Source of the DNA: Fictibacillus sp. FJAT-27399
GTDB taxonomy: Bacteria > Bacillota > Bacilli > Bacillales > Fictibacillaceae
Reading direction: 5' to 3'
NCBI RefSeq assembly: GCF_001510655.1
Contig: NZ_LMVC01000002.1
Location: 602,498 to 666,497, forward strand
Length of the DNA stretch: 64,000 nt
Shown here: positions 44,043 to 54,815 of the stretch, piece after piece
Layout: the number at the start of each line of letters is the position of its first letter
How positions within the stretch are numbered: position 1 is the stretch's first letter
Program-made: the position numbers and the translations under genes
Notes under the pieces: generated by a model
Told to the model about the DNA's origin: nothing
Database searches by the model: none
What the model saw: only the letters and a program-made list of their open reading frames with translations

Positions 44043-45530
44043 GTGAAAAAAATTATTATTAATGCTTTAACCCAAATCAAAAGAACAGCAGTCATGGATT
44101 TCGATGAAGCGATAGAACTTCAAGTTGATGATTCATCCGATCAGACTGTACCTGGAAGCATCTATAAAGGCAGGGTAAAGAAAGTGCTGCCTGGCATGCA
44201 GGCGGCCTTTGTGGACATTGGAGCTGAGAAGAACGGATTCATTCATCGTGATGACCTGCTTTCCTATCAGCAGACGTATATGGCACCAGAAGATAAGAAA
44301 GGGACATCCATCAGTTCTTTCGTGAAAGAGGGGGAAGAACTGATCGTCCAGGTAATAAAGGAAGAAACAGATTCAAAGGGAGCGAGGCTGACCGGGATGC
44401 TGGCAATCCCGGGCTCACGGCTTGTTTTCCTTCCGAACGCTTCTCATATCGGTGTATCCAAGAAAATGAGCAGGAATGAGAAGGAAAAATGGCGTCTATT
44501 TGGCCATTCTCTTGTGAAGGGCGAAGATGGCGTGATTTTTCGTACCGCATGCACGGGACAATCGGAAGATGATATACAAGCGGAGTTCGACGGACTTGTA
44601 GAGAGGCACCGCCATCTGGCGGCACGGGCGGAACAAGCGGCAGCTCCTGCTCTTTTGCATGATGAAGGTGATTATCTGAATAAGATTATCCGTGACCATG
44701 CGTATGAAGACGAAACGGAGATCATCATTGATGACGGAGCGGAATTCAGGAAACTGATCTGGCTGGCCAAGCCTTTTCCGCTGCTTCAAAAGAATATCGT
44801 TTTGTACAGCGGGAAGGAGAATATCTTCTCCTATTACGGAGTTGACGCACAATGGGAAAAAGCACTCCGACCGCATGTCTGGCTCAAAAACGGAGGTTCT
44901 TTGCGGATTGATCACACCGAAGCCATGTCTGTTATTGATGTTAACACGGATAAATTCACAGGGAAATCAAGCCGGAGGGAAACTGTTCTTCAAACGAACC
45001 TTCAAGCGGCTGAGGAGATTGCGAAACAGCTTCGGCTTAGAAACATTTCCGGCATGATTGTCATTGATTTCATTACGATGAACGAGCCAGAGGATCAGCA
45101 GCGTGTAGAGGAAGCTTTAAAAGCTGCACTTGCTCTCGATGGAACAACTACCGTGGTTCACGGATTTACCCGAATGGGCGTATTTGAAATGACTCGCAAA
45201 AAAGAGAAAAAGCCACTGTTCCATGTACTGACCGAGCCTTGTTCTGTCTGTAAGGGCACAGGCAGGGTGCAGTCTGCAAGAACAGTCGCCAATCAGGCAG
45301 AACTGGCGCTGCGGGAATACCGCCACATGGATGATGAAGCTCTGTGGATCGAAGCTACTCCTGAAGTAGCCCGCCATCTAAGAGGGATAAACAGTGAACA
45401 TCTTCAAAATCTTGAGTCGCTTCTCTCGTATCGGATTTATATAAGTGAAAGCGGCCACGATTCCATCCCATCCTATGCTATCCGCCATATCGGGCCGATT
45501 AATGAAATTGAAGAAAGAATGAAAAGATAA
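44043..45530 (+). CDS. rng: Ribonuclease G/E family endoribonuclease
   Basis: A 495-residue RNase G-like enzyme that cuts single-stranded, 5'-monophosphate RNA in rRNA maturation and mRNA decay. An N-terminal S1 domain (GSIYKGRVKKVLPGMQAAFVD over two strands) is followed by the catalytic core with SVIDVNTDKFTGKS and MIVIDFI, and a Zn-link cysteine pair CSVCKGTGR. GTG start with GAGGTA upstream. Found next to rplU in several Bacillaceae, whereas B. subtilis lacks RNase E/G. Confidence 0.94.
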   Translation: MKKIIINALTQIKRTAVMDFDEAIELQVDDSSDQTVPGSIYKGRVKKVLPGMQAAFVDIGAEKNGFIHRDDLLSYQQTYMAPEDKKGTSISSFVKEGEELIVQVIKEETDSKGARLTGMLAIPGSRLVFLPNASHIGVSKKMSRNEKEKWRLFGHSLVKGEDGVIFRTACTGQSEDDIQAEFDGLVERHRHLAARAEQAAAPALLHDEGDYLNKIIRDHAYEDETEIIIDDGAEFRKLIWLAKPFPLLQKNIVLYSGKENIFSYYGVDAQWEKALRPHVWLKNGGSLRIDHTEAMSVIDVNTDKFTGKSSRRETVLQTNLQAAEEIAKQLRLRNISGMIVIDFITMNEPEDQQRVEEALKAALALDGTTTVVHGFTRMGVFEMTRKKEKKPLFHVLTEPCSVCKGTGRVQSARTVANQAELALREYRHMDDEALWIEATPEVARHLRGINSEHLQNLESLLSYRIYISESGHDSIPSYAIRHIGPINEIEERMKR

Positions 45531-45531
45531 A

Positions 45532-45561
45532 TTGACATGGCAGAACACAACATGGTATGAT
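45532..45561 (+). promoter_or_regulatory. Sigma-A promoter of the rplU operon
   Basis: TTGACA (45532-45537), 18-bp spacer, TATGAT (45556-45561), immediately after the rng stop. Confidence 0.85.
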
Positions 45562-45569
45562 TCTTCTGT

Positions 45570-45660
45570 TAGTTTATTGGAGCACCCGCTCCAACCGCTC
45601 AGGAACAGGTTTTCAAGCTTACATAAGCACCTGTGATGGCGAGTCTGAGTTTACAAGGAG
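45570..45660 (+). ncRNA. Ribosomal protein L21 leader
   Basis: The 5' untranslated RNA before rplU has a first hairpin TTGGAGC / GCTCCAA, then CCGCTCAGGAACAGGT pairing with ACCTGT and a GGCGAGTCTGAG segment. This is the arrangement of the Firmicute L21 leader, thought to bind L21 or a partner for autogenous control. Covariance scoring was not possible. Confidence 0.8.
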
Positions 45661-45669
45661 GTGCACGTG

Positions 45670-45978
45670 ATGTACGCAATTATTCAAACTGGTGGCAAAC
45701 AAGTAAGAGTTGAAGAAGGTCAAGTGATCTATGTTGAAAAGCTTGATGTGGAAGCTGGCGATACTGTAACATTCGAGGATGTTCTTATGGTTGGTGGAGA
45801 CAGCCTGAAAGTAGGAGCTCCTTTGCTTGATGGAGTAACTGTAACAGGTAAAGTTGAAAAACATGGCCGAGGCCAAAAAGTGGTCGTTTACAAGTTCAAA
45901 GCGAAAAAGAACTACCGTCGTAAACAAGGTCACCGTCAGCCTTACACTAAAGTAGTTATCGACAAAATCAACGGTTAA
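45670..45978 (+). CDS. rplU: 50S ribosomal protein L21
   Basis: A 102-residue large-subunit protein that binds 23S rRNA. Starts [18 protein letters not shown]; ends in the basic [14 protein letters not shown] segment. AAGGAGGTG precedes the ATG at 45670; an upstream in-frame GTG at 45661 is too near the site. Operon rplU-ysxB-rpmA. Confidence 0.98.
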   Translation: MYAIIQTGGKQVRVEEGQVIYVEKLDVEAGDTVTFEDVLMVGGDSLKVGAPLLDGVTVTGKVEKHGRGQKVVVYKFKAKKNYRRKQGHRQPYTKVVIDKING

Positions 45979-45983
45979 TTCCA

Positions 45984-46322
45984 ATGATTAAGGTAACCAT
46001 CTACAGAGATGAACAGCATCACATTCGTTCGTTTTCAATGAGTGGACATGCCGATTCCGGCCCTTATGGACAAGATCTTGTCTGTGCCGGTGCATCAGCC
46101 GTCTCTTTTGGAGCGATCAATGCGATGGAAGTCCTGTGCAGCATTACACCTGATGTGGAAACACAACAGGATGGAGGCTACCTGGTTTTCCGTGCTCCGA
46201 ATCATCTTGAAGACCATATCCATGAAAAAGTGCAGCTTCTTCTGGAAGGTATGGTTGTTTCCTTAAAAACAATCGAAAACGACTATGGTCGATTTATTTC
46301 ATTGCAGGAAAAACAAGCATAG
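45984..46322 (+). CDS. ysxB: Ribosomal-processing cysteine protease Prp
   Basis: Cysteine protease of 112 residues that removes the N-terminal extension of L27 in Firmicutes. Catalytic His22 (SGHADSG) and Cys34 (DLVCAGAS) are conserved. Encoded between L21 and its substrate L27, whose N terminus here is [14 protein letters not shown] with the expected cleavage after Phe. Confidence 0.94.
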   Translation: MIKVTIYRDEQHHIRSFSMSGHADSGPYGQDLVCAGASAVSFGAINAMEVLCSITPDVETQQDGGYLVFRAPNHLEDHIHEKVQLLLEGMVVSLKTIENDYGRFISLQEKQA

Positions 46323-46363
46323 TCTTGGTTTGCTGCAAATCACCGAATGAGGAGGTGGGACGA

Positions 46364-46654
46364 ATGCTAAAATTAAACCTTCAATACTTTGCTTCCAAAA
46401 AGGGAGTAGGTAGCACAAAGAACGGTCGTGATTCCCAATCAAAGCGCCTTGGTGCTAAGAGAGCGGATGGTCAAATGGTATCAGGCGGATCTATTCTTTA
46501 CCGTCAGCGCGGTACAAAAATCTATCCTGGTATGAATGTTGGCCGTGGCGGAGATGACACTCTTTTTGCGAAAGTGGACGGAGTTGTTCGTTTTGAGCGT
46601 CTTGGACGTGACCGCAAACAAGTAAGTGTATACCCAATCGCAAACGAAGCGTAA
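46364..46654 (+). CDS. rpmA: 50S ribosomal protein L27
   Basis: A 96-residue ribosomal protein whose N terminus reaches the peptidyl transferase centre. It carries the Firmicute-type extension LKLNLQYF before [15 protein letters not shown] and [18 protein letters not shown] at 46364 with GAGGAGGTGGG upstream. Terminator follows the stop. Confidence 0.98.
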   Translation: MLKLNLQYFASKKGVGSTKNGRDSQSKRLGAKRADGQMVSGGSILYRQRGTKIYPGMNVGRGGDDTLFAKVDGVVRFERLGRDRKQVSVYPIANEA

Positions 46655-46660
46655 GAAGAT

Positions 46661-46692
46661 AGCTCTAACCGGGTTGGTTAGAGCTTTTTCTT
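46661..46692 (+). terminator. Intrinsic terminator after rpmA
   Basis: Stem AGCTCTAACC / GGTTAGAGCT with a five-base loop and a TTTTTCTTTT tail. Confidence 0.9.
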
Positions 46693-46783
46693 TTGTAAAT
46701 GGGTATTTATTAACAGGCTTTTGGATCTAATACCATTGAAGCAGAGGAAATGGCAATTTAACTATTCAAACAGGAGTGCAAAT

Positions 46784-47326
46784 ATGGGTAAAGATTGGTC
46801 AACGATAGAATTATTAAGGCATGCCCGCCATGACTGGCTCAATCAGCTCCAGCTTATTAAGGCAAACCTCTCTATGGGTCGGACCGAACGGGCAAAGGAG
46901 ATTATCGAGGAAATCATTCTTATTTCCAGGCACGAATCAAACCTCATGAATTTGAAAGTTCCTGAATTGGCAGAGTACCTCATAACCTTCAACTGGCTGA
47001 AACACCCCATTGTACTTGAAACGGAAGTTGCCGGTGAGGCGAGAGACCTCTCAAAGGTTGGGAAGGTCATCCTTGAGGCTTGCCAGTCTCTTTTTGCCGT
47101 CATGAACCGCTCGGTTAATCCGCTGGCTGAAAATCGGCTTGTTTTCACGATCTCAAACCAACAGCATCCTTCCGCTTTTATGTTTCTCTTAACGGGCAGT
47201 ATACATAATACAGAGGAATTTGAGTCGGAGCTGAAGGATGTCATTTCAGCACATAAATTATTAGACGTAATCGAAAGCTATATTCAACCCCATGAAGTAT
47301 TTCTTGTTTTACAGATGAAACAGTAA
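46784..47326 (+). CDS. spo0B: Sporulation initiation phosphotransferase Spo0B
   Basis: Second phosphotransfer protein of the sporulation phosphorelay, passing phosphate from Spo0F to Spo0A. The 180-residue protein has the phospho-accepting histidine His16 in LRHARHDWLNQLQLIKAN and a degenerate kinase-like C-terminal domain. The ATG at 46784 with CAGGAG upstream is preferred; an in-frame start at 46721 would add 21 unlike residues. Followed by obg, as in B. subtilis. Confidence 0.92.
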   Translation: MGKDWSTIELLRHARHDWLNQLQLIKANLSMGRTERAKEIIEEIILISRHESNLMNLKVPELAEYLITFNWLKHPIVLETEVAGEARDLSKVGKVILEACQSLFAVMNRSVNPLAENRLVFTISNQQHPSAFMFLLTGSIHNTEEFESELKDVISAHKLLDVIESYIQPHEVFLVLQMKQ

Positions 47327-48637
<1,311 letters not shown>

Positions 48638-48735
48638 GCTGCGCTTGAGGGCAGTCTATTTTTTGTCTATATGGGATAGACATATGGTTATCTCATTGGA
48701 TATACTTATGAAAAAGCTCGTTTTGGAGGTTACAT

Positions 48736-49179
48736 ATGAAAGAAAGGCAATTTTACATGGTCAGGGAAGATGTTCTTTCAGAATCCATGCAAAAAACGCT
48801 TGAAGCAAAATCCTTGTTAGACCGTGGCAAGGTAAAAACTGTCGCGGAGGCTGCTGAAAAAGTGGGCCTCAGCAGGAGTGCGTTCTATAAGTACAGGGAT
48901 GGAATTTTTCCTTTTCATACGATGATCAAAGAAAAGATCATCACCCTTTCCATCAATCTCGAAGACCGTTCAGGTGCGTTGTCAAGCCTTCTCACCATTG
49001 TTGCCTCTGTTGGCTGCAATGTGCTCACCATTAACCAGACCATACCGCTGCAAGGGAGAGCCAATGTGATGCTGACGATTGAAACCAACGGCCTTCGTGG
49101 TGAAATCAATGAACTGCTGACCACATTGAATCGTATGGAAGCTGTAGAGCGAGTCGAAGTGATTGGAACCGGGGCATAA
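48736..49179 (+). CDS. pheB: ACT domain protein PheB
   Basis: A 147-residue UPF0735-type protein: N-terminal helix-turn-helix-like part ([19 protein letters not shown]) and a C-terminal ACT domain ([16 protein letters not shown]). TTTGGAGG lies before the ATG. In B. subtilis pheB is followed by pheA (prephenate dehydratase); here the next element is repeat copy 3 and pheA is absent from the window. Function is not established; ACT domains usually bind amino acids. Confidence 0.92.
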   Translation: MKERQFYMVREDVLSESMQKTLEAKSLLDRGKVKTVAEAAEKVGLSRSAFYKYRDGIFPFHTMIKEKIITLSINLEDRSGALSSLLTIVASVGCNVLTINQTIPLQGRANVMLTIETNGLRGEINELLTTLNRMEAVERVEVIGTGA

Positions 49180-49190
49180 CAACAAAAAAG

Positions 49191-49415
49191 GGGGCTGTCC
49201 AGAAAGTCGAAAATTGACCTTCAGGCAGCCCCTTTTTGGCTTGAAAAATCTTCAATGAAAAGTTAATTGAAGTGGAAGATGCAAGACTCCTGCGGGACTA
49301 GCGTGACAGGTGAGACTCCCGCCGGTGCTTGCACCAAGAGGCTCACCGCACGCCCCGCGGAAAGCGAGCAGACTGGAACGGAAATCAACAGCTTACAGAC
49401 TTCTTGGACAGCCCC
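49191..49415 (-). repeat. Structured repeat, copy 3 (inverted, diverged)
   Basis: Same family as copies 1 and 2 but in reverse orientation, 225 bp, with scattered substitutions. The termini GGGGCTGTCC and GGACAGCCCC are kept. The central hairpin reads GGTGC-AA-GCACC in the orientation of copy 1, a paired change relative to GGCGC-TA-GCGCC. It lies between the convergent pheB and niaR genes, with the niaR stop in the flanking T run. A reading frame inside (49267-49449) is an artefact. Confidence 0.93.
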
Positions 49416-49420
49416 TTTTT

Positions 49421-49954
49421 TTATGAATGCAAATATCCTTTTTGTTTAAGCTCCCTGCATACGTTATCCAGCTGCTCTTTCGTTGGTGCCTCGAGCATAT
49501 GAAGGTGGATGCCCTCTGTTAATGTACTGAGCAATGCAGCGTTTGTTGATGACAATTTGCCGAGAAAATCCTCTACATCCCTTCGGGTACTGAGAAGAAG
49601 AGATGCAGTCAGGTCTCCGTAAATCGGGTGTTCGACAATTACATTCTTAACAGTCACTCCATGATCGACAATTGTAAAAAGTTCATCTTTCGTTTGCTCA
49701 GGAGAATGGTTGGAAACAATCAAATGTCTATGTGGAACATCTTTTTCTTCCGTTTTTAAATAGAGGTATCCTTGGGAAGTGGCAATAATCGGTTCATTTT
49801 TTGCTTTTAACAGCGAGATGTCGCCAACAATAACCTGGCGGCTGACATTTGTTTTAAGTGCGAGTTCACCGCCTTTGATTGGGCTCTTGCTCTCTTTTAA
49901 CCACTTTAGTATGAGGTCTCTTCTTTCGTCTCCTGGTTTTTTTGGAGTCTCCAT
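49421..49954 (-). CDS. niaR: Nicotinate-responsive repressor NiaR (YrxA)
   Basis: Transcriptional repressor of NAD synthesis genes that uses nicotinic acid as co-repressor. The 177-residue protein has an N-terminal winged helix (GGELALKTNVSRQVIVGDI) and a C-terminal 3H domain with HRHLIVSNH, a glutamate/histidine-rich centre and GIHLHML supplying metal ligands. It is downstream of nadS with 9 bp between and is likely autoregulated through the nadS-nadB intergenic operator. Confidence 0.93.
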   Translation of the reverse strand: METPKKPGDERRDLILKWLKESKSPIKGGELALKTNVSRQVIVGDISLLKAKNEPIIATSQGYLYLKTEEKDVPHRHLIVSNHSPEQTKDELFTIVDHGVTVKNVIVEHPIYGDLTASLLLSTRRDVEDFLGKLSSTNAALLSTLTEGIHLHMLEAPTKEQLDNVCRELKQKGYLHS

Positions 49955-49963
49955 TACACATTT

Positions 49964-51106
49964 TCAACTCCCTGTTTGATAATAAAAGCGTTGTGTAAGA
50001 TCATGGATGGCTGCAGCCAAAGCCTTAATTTCCTCTTTTGTTGTTTCTTTTCCGAGTGTAATCCGCACGAGTTCATGTGCTTCATCCGCTGATCGCCCCA
50101 TCGCAAGGAGCGTTTTGGAAGGTTCCTGCTGTCCTGCTTTACAAGCTGAACCGGTTGAAACAGCGATCTTCTGGCGGTTTAATTCTAGCATGACATACTG
50201 CCCTTCAATCCCTTTCAGACGAATGGCCAGAAAATGTGGCAGCGTCGTATGGCTGTCTCCTTCAATGATTAAACATTCATCTTCTTCTGTCAGGGAAAGA
50301 AAGTAGTTTTTTAATTCTTCTACATTTGTCTTCCATTCTACCATACGATTCACGTGATTGCTTGCCGCTGTAATAAAAGAAACGATTCCCGGAGTGTTGA
50401 TTGTTCCAGGGCGAAACCCTTTTTCATGTGTACCGTTCTTGAGCAGCGGCTGCCAGGTGAGAGTGGGGGAAATATATACAGCACCTACACCTTTAGGGCC
50501 ATGAATTTTATGAGAAGAAACAGTAAGAGCACCAATATTCATTTCCACCGCATGAAGAGGGATCTTTCCGAACGTCTGGACACAGTCACTATGGAAAATG
50601 ACATTCTCTTCTTTCAGCAAAGCTCCGATTTCACCTAATGGCTGGATAACGCCTATCTCACTGTTTCCATGAGTAATCGTAGCGAGAATGGTCTCTTTTC
50701 GAATGGCGCTGCGAAGATCGTTTAAAGCGATCCTCCCGTTCTGATCAACAGGAAGTACGGTGATTTCAAAGCCTTCATTTTCTAGAAAAGCAAGGGCCTG
50801 CTGCACGGATCCATGCTCTAGCGGTGAAGTGATGATGTGGTTTCCTTTTTCCTTGTTTCCAAAAGCAAGGCTTGTGAGCGCAAGAAAATTACCGTCGGAC
50901 CCTCCTCCTGTAAAGTAGATCCCTTCACTATTGCAGCCAATCATCCCGGCCAGTTCAGCACGTGCCAGATTGACCAGATCTGCAGCCTGTGATCCTTGGT
51001 CATGCAGGCTCGAGGTATTTCCAAAGTACATTTTTGCTGTTTCTGTAAAAGCATACAGTGCTTCTTCTGACATAGGAGTCGTTGCTGCGTAATCAAGATA
51101 AATCAT
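49964..51106 (-). CDS. nadS: Cysteine desulfurase NadS (NifS-like)
   Basis: PLP-dependent enzyme of 380 residues that supplies sulfur for the iron-sulfur cluster of NadA. PLP-binding Lys lies in SSHKIHGPKGVG, and the active Cys in STGSACKAGQQEPS. Divergent from nadB; co-directional with niaR. The genomic link to nadBCA separates it from the general IscS/SufS enzymes. Confidence 0.93.
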   Translation of the reverse strand: MIYLDYAATTPMSEEALYAFTETAKMYFGNTSSLHDQGSQAADLVNLARAELAGMIGCNSEGIYFTGGGSDGNFLALTSLAFGNKEKGNHIITSPLEHGSVQQALAFLENEGFEITVLPVDQNGRIALNDLRSAIRKETILATITHGNSEIGVIQPLGEIGALLKEENVIFHSDCVQTFGKIPLHAVEMNIGALTVSSHKIHGPKGVGAVYISPTLTWQPLLKNGTHEKGFRPGTINTPGIVSFITAASNHVNRMVEWKTNVEELKNYFLSLTEEDECLIIEGDSHTTLPHFLAIRLKGIEGQYVMLELNRQKIAVSTGSACKAGQQEPSKTLLAMGRSADEAHELVRITLGKETTKEEIKALAAAIHDLTQRFYYQTGS

Positions 51107-51133
51107 TCTTAAACCGCCTCTCGTAAAAAACTC

Positions 51134-51176
51134 TTGTCATAAGTGTAATTCTATGTAAATATAAGTGTCAAGACAC
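51134..51176. promoter_or_regulatory. Divergent nadS/nadB promoter region with putative NiaR operator
   Basis: The inverted repeat GTGTC-AA-GACAC at 51165-51176 overlaps a minus-strand -35 (TTGACA, 51171-51166; TACACT 18 bp on). ATAAGTGT occurs twice (51139 and 51161). Plus-strand TTGTCA (51134) with TAAATA (51156) may serve nadB. The B. subtilis counterpart is repressed by YrxA in this interval. Confidence 0.55.
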
Positions 51177-51205
51177 CTGTAAAGAAAATGAACGGGGGTT
51201 TCGTC

Positions 51206-52777
51206 ATGAACGTAGAGTCTACAGACGTTCTCATTATCGGCTCCGGCATTGCTGGATTAATGACAGCCGAATGTTTACGCTCGCATAAGAATGTGACAAT
51301 CATCACAAAGTCTTCCTTCCAGAACAGCAATTCTTATCATGCCCAAGGAGGGATTGCAGCGGTCACTGAAAAAGAAGACCACTGGGCTGAACACTTTATA
51401 GATACCGTAAAAGCAGGAAGTTTTCACAATGAAGAAACTCTCACCGAGATTCTGGTCAAAGAAGGTCCGGACATGATCCGAACGATGGAGGATTGGAAGG
51501 TTCCCTTTGACCGCAACAAAGATGGCAGTCTCACGCTCGGCAGGGAAGGAGGACATCGGCGGGCACGGATCGTCCATGCTGGCGGTGATAGAACAGGTTC
51601 AAAAATAGTTGATGCCCTTTATCAAAGAATCTCACATCATATTACGGTCAAAGAATTTGAAATAGCTGGGGACCTTATCATTAAGCAAGGAAAATGCGTT
51701 GGTGCCTGGACAAAGAATGCGGACGGTAAGATTACTGTTTATTTCGCAGATTCTGTCATTCTTGCTTCCGGAGGCGCAGCTGGTCTTTATACCGTCAATT
51801 CCAACGACAAAAGCATTACAGGAGACAGCATCGCCCTTGCATTTCGAGCAGGTGCGGTACTCTCTGACCTGGAATTTATACAGTTTCATCCAACGATGCT
51901 ATTTACGAATGGGGCATCTTTCGGTTTAGTATCGGAAGCGGTAAGAGGAGAAGGGGGCTCATTGGTTACTTCCGAAGGAACACCCTTGATGTCTGGTGTC
52001 CATGAGATGGGTGACTTGGCACCTCGAGATATCGTTTCGAGGACTATTTTTGAATTCATTCAAAAGGGATATGAAATTTTTCTTGATGTTTCAAAAGTGA
52101 AAAGCTTCACAAACCGGTTTCCTGCCATAACAGCAAATTGCCGAAACGCTGGAATTGTACTTAACGAAGGCAGAATTCCTGTTGCCCCGGGTGCTCATTT
52201 TACAATGGGAGGAGCGGTCACAAACCAATGGGGGGAAACGACAGTTCCTCATCTGTATGCTGTTGGGGAAGCTTCCCGAACCGGCGTGCATGGCGCCAAC
52301 AGGCTTGCGAGCAACTCACTGCTTGAAGGTGTAGTCTTCGCCAAACGGACAGCTGCAAGGATTATGGCTTTGAAAGAGCATGAAGCCTCCCTGTACCCGG
52401 TTAAATGGGAATATACAGAACAACAGAAGAGAAGATGGCCGGAGAAACATGAGATTCAAAGACAAATGACACAGTATGCAGGGATTGTCCGGACAAGGGA
52501 AGGCCTGGGTGAAGCGATCCGCTGGTTTGAAAATTTCTCCATAGAAAAGCCGGATTATCACTGTAAACCCGATGAAATTGAAAGGATTAACATGCTGCAA
52601 ACCGGCTGGCTGATCGTTACATCTGCTCGCTTGCGGACAGAGAGCAGGGGCGGCCATTACAGAAGTGATTTTCCGTCCAACGATGATAACTGCTGGCTGA
52701 AAAAACAAGTATACAGAAAGAAGGAACAAAATGAACAAGCTGAAGCTAAAAAAGCAGCTGCAGGAATTTTTTCTTGA
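51206..52777 (+). CDS. nadB: L-aspartate oxidase NadB
   Basis: FAD-dependent oxidase of 523 residues that converts aspartate to iminoaspartate, the first step of de novo NAD synthesis. Dinucleotide motif VLIIGSGIAGLMTAE and the conserved NSYHAQGGIAAV and HFTMGGAVTNQWGETT segments are present. ATG 51206 with GGGGG upstream is preferred over 51188. The 3' end overlaps nadC by 47 bp. Confidence 0.96.
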   Translation: MNVESTDVLIIGSGIAGLMTAECLRSHKNVTIITKSSFQNSNSYHAQGGIAAVTEKEDHWAEHFIDTVKAGSFHNEETLTEILVKEGPDMIRTMEDWKVPFDRNKDGSLTLGREGGHRRARIVHAGGDRTGSKIVDALYQRISHHITVKEFEIAGDLIIKQGKCVGAWTKNADGKITVYFADSVILASGGAAGLYTVNSNDKSITGDSIALAFRAGAVLSDLEFIQFHPTMLFTNGASFGLVSEAVRGEGGSLVTSEGTPLMSGVHEMGDLAPRDIVSRTIFEFIQKGYEIFLDVSKVKSFTNRFPAITANCRNAGIVLNEGRIPVAPGAHFTMGGAVTNQWGETTVPHLYAVGEASRTGVHGANRLASNSLLEGVVFAKRTAARIMALKEHEASLYPVKWEYTEQQKRRWPEKHEIQRQMTQYAGIVRTREGLGEAIRWFENFSIEKPDYHCKPDEIERINMLQTGWLIVTSARLRTESRGGHYRSDFPSNDDNCWLKKQVYRKKEQNEQAEAKKAAAGIFS

Positions 52778-53615
52778 AGATCTTGGAGAAGGGGACATCA
52801 CATGCGGATTGCTGTTTCCGGAGGATGAGGAGACAGAAGCGCGCTTTATCGCTAAAAAATCCGGTGTATTTTCGGGAATGGATGTGATTTCCGAAGGGTA
52901 CCGGCTGCTAAGCGAAAATTGTACAGTTGTTCCTAATGTGAAAGACGGCGATGTTATTAAACCTGGACAGATTCTTGCGGAGGTGAAAGGTCCTGCATCT
53001 GCTATTTTTGGCGGAGAACGAGTCATTCTGAATCTCGTGCAGAGGATGTCAGGGATAGCGACGCTAACGAATGAAGCAGTAACCGTTCTAAACAGTGAAA
53101 CAACGAAAATTTGCGACACGCGTAAAACCACACCAGGGCTCAGGATGTTCGAGAAATACGCTGTCCGCTGCGGCGGAGGGTATAACCACCGTTTCGGCCT
53201 TTATGACGGGGTGATGGTCAAAGACAATCATATCGCCCGGGCTGGCGGTATAACTGAAGCCGTAAATACTGTGAAGTCCAGTCTGGGACACATGGTGAAA
53301 GTGGAAGTAGAAACAGAGAATCTTGAACAGGTGAAAGAAGCTGTAAGCGCAGGTGCTGATGTGATTATGTTCGATAACCGCACACCAGAAGAGATTGGAG
53401 CATGGAAACATCATGTTCCTGGTCATATCATTACGGAAGCTTCCGGAGGCATATCCCTTGATGAACTTCGTCATTATGGGAAAACAGGAGTGAATTTTAT
53501 TTCGCTTGGATTGCTCACTCACTCAGCGGTATCACTCGACATCAGTTTAAACATTACAGGGGGGTTAAAAGATGAGCTTACTGGAAGCCTTCAAGCTGAA
53601 ATCCGGAATTCCTGA
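52731..53615 (+). CDS. nadC: Nicotinate-nucleotide pyrophosphorylase NadC
   Basis: Quinolinate phosphoribosyltransferase of 294 residues giving nicotinate mononucleotide. Signature segments: [49 protein letters not shown] and [18 protein letters not shown] precedes the ATG inside nadB. It overlaps nadA by 44 bp at its 3' end, so nadBCA are tightly packed. Confidence 0.96.
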   Translation: MNKLKLKKQLQEFFLEDLGEGDITCGLLFPEDEETEARFIAKKSGVFSGMDVISEGYRLLSENCTVVPNVKDGDVIKPGQILAEVKGPASAIFGGERVILNLVQRMSGIATLTNEAVTVLNSETTKICDTRKTTPGLRMFEKYAVRCGGGYNHRFGLYDGVMVKDNHIARAGGITEAVNTVKSSLGHMVKVEVETENLEQVKEAVSAGADVIMFDNRTPEEIGAWKHHVPGHIITEASGGISLDELRHYGKTGVNFISLGLLTHSAVSLDISLNITGGLKDELTGSLQAEIRNS

Positions 53616-54675
53616 AACCTATTTCACGATGACGGAAGAAGATATGATCGAACGGGTCAGAGCAGTTAAGAAGAAACTCGGAGACCGTTTGTATATTCCA
53701 GGACATCACTATCAAAAAGATGAAGTGATTCAATTTGCTGATACGTCGGGAGATTCGCTCCAGCTCGCCCAGCAGTCGGCCAATAACCATGATGCGGAAT
53801 TCATCGTATTTTGCGGTGTGCACTTCATGGCGGAAACAGCAGATATGCTGACGGAATCTCATCAAAAAGTGATCCTTCCGGATATGAGAGCCGGATGTTC
53901 CATGGCGGACATGGCGGATATCCATCAGACAGAGAAAGCCTGGGACCGATTACAGTCCTTGTTCGGTGATACGCTCCTGCCGCTCACGTATGTCAATTCT
54001 ACGGCAGCCATCAAAGCATTCTGCGGTAAGAATGGCGGAGCAACCGTAACCTCATCAAATGCAGAGCGAATGCTGGAATGGGCGTTTGCACAAAAAGAAA
54101 GAATCCTTTTTCTTCCCGATCAGCACTTGGGCCGGAACACTGCCTATACGCTGGGCGTTCCATTAGAGCAAATGGCTGTATGGGATCCAATTGCTAATAA
54201 ATTAGAATATGACGGAGAACTGGATGCAGTTAAAGTGATTCTCTGGAAAGGACACTGTTCGGTCCATGAAAAATTCACAGTTGATAATATCCGATCCTTG
54301 CGTGTGAACGATCCAAAGATGAAGATCATCGTCCATCCAGAGTGCAGCCATGAAGTCGTTCAGCAATCGGATATGGCGGGCTCCACTCATTATATTATTC
54401 AGACGATACAAAACGCTGAGCCAAACAGCGCTTGGGCGATTGGGACAGAGATGAATCTCGTCAACCGCCTGAAAAAAAATCATCCGGATAAACGGATAAT
54501 TTCTTTAAATCCCAATATGTGCCCCTGTCTGACGATGAACCGCATTGATCTTCCTCATCTGACATATGCGCTTGAAAAAATCGCACAGGAAGATCCTCAA
54601 AACATCATAACAGTGGACAGCGAAACAACTGAATACGCAGTAAAAGCCCTTGAGAGAATGTTAGCAAGAGCGTAG
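53572..54675 (+). CDS. nadA: Quinolinate synthase NadA
   Basis: Iron-sulfur enzyme of 367 residues that condenses iminoaspartate and dihydroxyacetone phosphate to quinolinate. Cluster ligands are likely Cys109 (AGCSMADM), the Cys of HPECSHEVV and one Cys of [16 protein letters not shown] lies upstream of the ATG. Last gene of nadBCA; cluster assembly is probably aided by NadS. Confidence 0.97.
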   Translation: MSLLEAFKLKSGIPETYFTMTEEDMIERVRAVKKKLGDRLYIPGHHYQKDEVIQFADTSGDSLQLAQQSANNHDAEFIVFCGVHFMAETADMLTESHQKVILPDMRAGCSMADMADIHQTEKAWDRLQSLFGDTLLPLTYVNSTAAIKAFCGKNGGATVTSSNAERMLEWAFAQKERILFLPDQHLGRNTAYTLGVPLEQMAVWDPIANKLEYDGELDAVKVILWKGHCSVHEKFTVDNIRSLRVNDPKMKIIVHPECSHEVVQQSDMAGSTHYIIQTIQNAEPNSAWAIGTEMNLVNRLKKNHPDKRIISLNPNMCPCLTMNRIDLPHLTYALEKIAQEDPQNIITVDSETTEYAVKALERMLARA

Positions 54676-54815
54676 ATAACTCCTTCCTGTCAAAGTCATA
54701 CAGCTGATTTTCAGGGCATAAATTGGTAAAAGACCGACTACTGAAATAGGTAGTAGCACAATGCCCAGATTCTCATATACTGTATAGAAATTTGGCAGGA
54801 GGGAGTTTTGTTTAC

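Noticed and set aside
52316..53131. 271-codon reading frame on the minus strand across nadB and nadC
   Set aside because: Two well-recognised genes occupy the plus strand; the frame has no domain and no start signals.
54748..54790. Sigma-E or sigma-K promoter upstream of safA (CATATACT)
   Set aside because: Only a -10-like match; no supporting -35 at proper distance.
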